In this document: positions 40,335 through 41,023 of the stretch, in pieces
Position numbering within the stretch: position 1 is the stretch's first letter
Layout: each line of letters starts with the position of its first letter
Origin: an uncultured Clostridia bacterium
Lineage (GTDB): Bacteria > Bacillota > Clostridia > Oscillospirales > Ruminococcaceae
DNA: 41,023 nucleotides
Direction of reading: 5' to 3'
NCBI GenBank assembly: GCA_944386805.1
Contig: CALXCO010000020.1
Location: 1 to 41,023 of the forward strand
Notes under the pieces: generated by a model
Database searches by the model: none
Told to the model about the DNA's origin: nothing
Seen by the model: the letters and a program-made list of their open reading frames with translations, nothing else
Made by a program: the position numbers and the translations under genes

Positions 40335-41023
40335 ATGAAACGTGCAAAGATAAAACTTATCCACACCAAACATCAAATTGCTGCGTTGGTTATAGCGACC
40401 ATTTTGACAGCGGCATATGCGGTCAGTCCAGTTTTTGCAGGAAACGGGAATGGATCTGATGATAATGCCAAGATTCATGTAGGGGACAGTGTTCCCGAAA
40501 ATAGTATTATATATGTCAAAGATGACAGTGGTAAGTGGGTTGAGTTTTCTCATACAAATGGAAAGAATTGGGAAGCGCCGGGAGCAAATCAGGAAAATTT
40601 TCCGTCGGGCACCGACTTTTATTATGAATCGAACGGCGTCTGGTACCACGGTAATCTGACGATTCATGGCAATGGAAATCAAAACGGGAATGGTCAGGAT
40701 GAATACTGGGCGTCAGGTGCTCATTCCATGCCGAGTGACAATGATGACAGTTTTTCGTCTCAACCTTCTTCGTCTGAGCCGTCCTCTTCGTCTGAGCCGT
40801 CCTCTTCATCTGAGCCTTCATCAGAACCTTCATCTGAGCCTTCATCTGAGCCTTCATCAGAACCTTCATCTGAGCCTTCATCAGAACCTTCATCTGAACC
40901 TTCATCAGAACCTTCATCAGAACCTTCATCTGAGCCTTCATCAGAACCTTCATCTGAGCCTTCATCAGAACCTTCATCTGAGCCTTCATCTGAGCCTTCA
41001 TCAGAACCTTCATCTGAGCCTTC
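40335..41023 (+). CDS. Secreted protein with Ser-Ser-Glu-Pro repeat array (partial, cut by window end)
   Basis: The frame is open to the edge: 229 codons plus two bases. GGAGG lies eight bases before the ATG. Residues 1-36 form a signal peptide ending in PVFAG. A 110-residue Gly/Asn-rich region with aromatic clusters ([15 protein letters not shown]) follows, then from about residue 144 serine-rich 'SSEP' tetrapeptides encoded by a 12-bp repeat. Acidic proline-serine arrays usually form extended, wall-spanning stalks. No sorting signal or enzymatic domain is visible in the part present. The gene is plausibly real because the frame, ribosome site, signal peptide and promoter all agree. Confidence 0.8.
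   Translation, partial: MKRAKIKLIHTKHQIAALVIATILTAAYAVSPVFAGNGNGSDDNAKIHVGDSVPENSIIYVKDDSGKWVEFSHTNGKNWEAPGANQENFPSGTDFYYESNGVWYHGNLTIHGNGNQNGNGQDEYWASGAHSMPSDNDDSFSSQPSSSEPSSSSEPSSSSEPSSEPSSEPSSEPSSEPSSEPSSEPSSEPSSEPSSEPSSEPSSEPSSEPSSEPSSEPSSEPSSEPSSEP
40806..41023 (+). repeat. 12-bp tandem repeat, two interleaved spellings
   Basis: At least eighteen copies of TCATCTGAGCCT or TCATCAGAACCT run to the window end. Both spell Ser-Ser-Glu-Pro, and the two versions alternate irregularly. The array probably changes length by slippage or recombination without frameshift. Confidence 0.9.

Noticed and set aside
40516-41013. Minus-strand frame of 165 residues with MKVLMKAQ repeats
   Set aside because: It is the antisense reading of the 12-bp Ser-Ser-Glu-Pro array; the plus-strand frame has signal peptide, ribosome site and promoter.

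Overview
The window looks like a chromosomal piece of an anaerobic, low-to-mid-GC Firmicute of the gut Clostridia (Oscillospirales/Ruminococcaceae-like). The evidence is the choline-binding-repeat surface proteins, the ferredoxin-linked indolepyruvate oxidoreductase, a T-box-controlled leuA, strong AGGAGG ribosome sites and sigma-A promoters with 17-base spacers. The assignment to a genus is not possible from sequence reading alone.

Layout. 1-1.9 kb: a MATE efflux pump. 1.9-7.4 kb: two divergent genes for large secreted beta-helix proteins ending in choline-binding repeats. 7.4-8.4 kb: repeat-rich DNA. 8.4-26.4 kb: a compact PBSX/XkdK-type contractile-tail prophage with repressor, terminase, portal, scaffold, capsid, connectors, sheath, tube, chaperone, baseplate, fibre, holin and endolysin. 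I see no integrase, no replication genes and no conventional tape-measure gene, and the module order is permuted (ter - xkdQ/R/S - orphan - xkdP/M/N - head - xkdT/U - sheath - fibre - lysis). 26.5-29 kb: a third choline-binding-repeat protein and a small membrane-anchored protein. 29.1-34.6 kb: metY, then an iorA-iorB-paaK operon for aromatic 2-oxoacid oxidation and aryl-acetyl-CoA formation. 36-39.9 kb: leuA behind a T-box, then an HD-domain gene with leuB. The right edge cuts a secreted protein with a Ser-Ser-Glu-Pro array.

The most unusual content is structural. Five copies (A-E) of a 400-550 bp modular intergenic element occur within 28 kb. They keep a common framework while their stems change sequence with base pairing preserved, and one strand always displays a tRNA-like T-loop hairpin (loop TTCGATG on a 13-15 bp perfect stem). 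On that strand, four of the five lie directly downstream of a gene in the same direction (repressor, tail fibre, paaK, leuB). This suggests a family of structured 3'-UTR RNAs or an RNA-type mobile repeat. Separately, one prophage ORF (13180-14019) holds an almost continuous 385-bp array of nine perfect or nested hairpins inside coding sequence. Copy D shows three consecutive small hairpins where its sister copies have one or none, so a shared process that inserts small palindromes is possible.

How the genes work together: the phage endolysin carries the same kind of choline-binding module as the three host surface proteins, so phage lysis and host surface display probably use the same wall ligand. 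The leu genes are controlled by leucine-tRNA charging (T-box). The ior-paa operon oxidises aryl pyruvates to acyl-CoA products.
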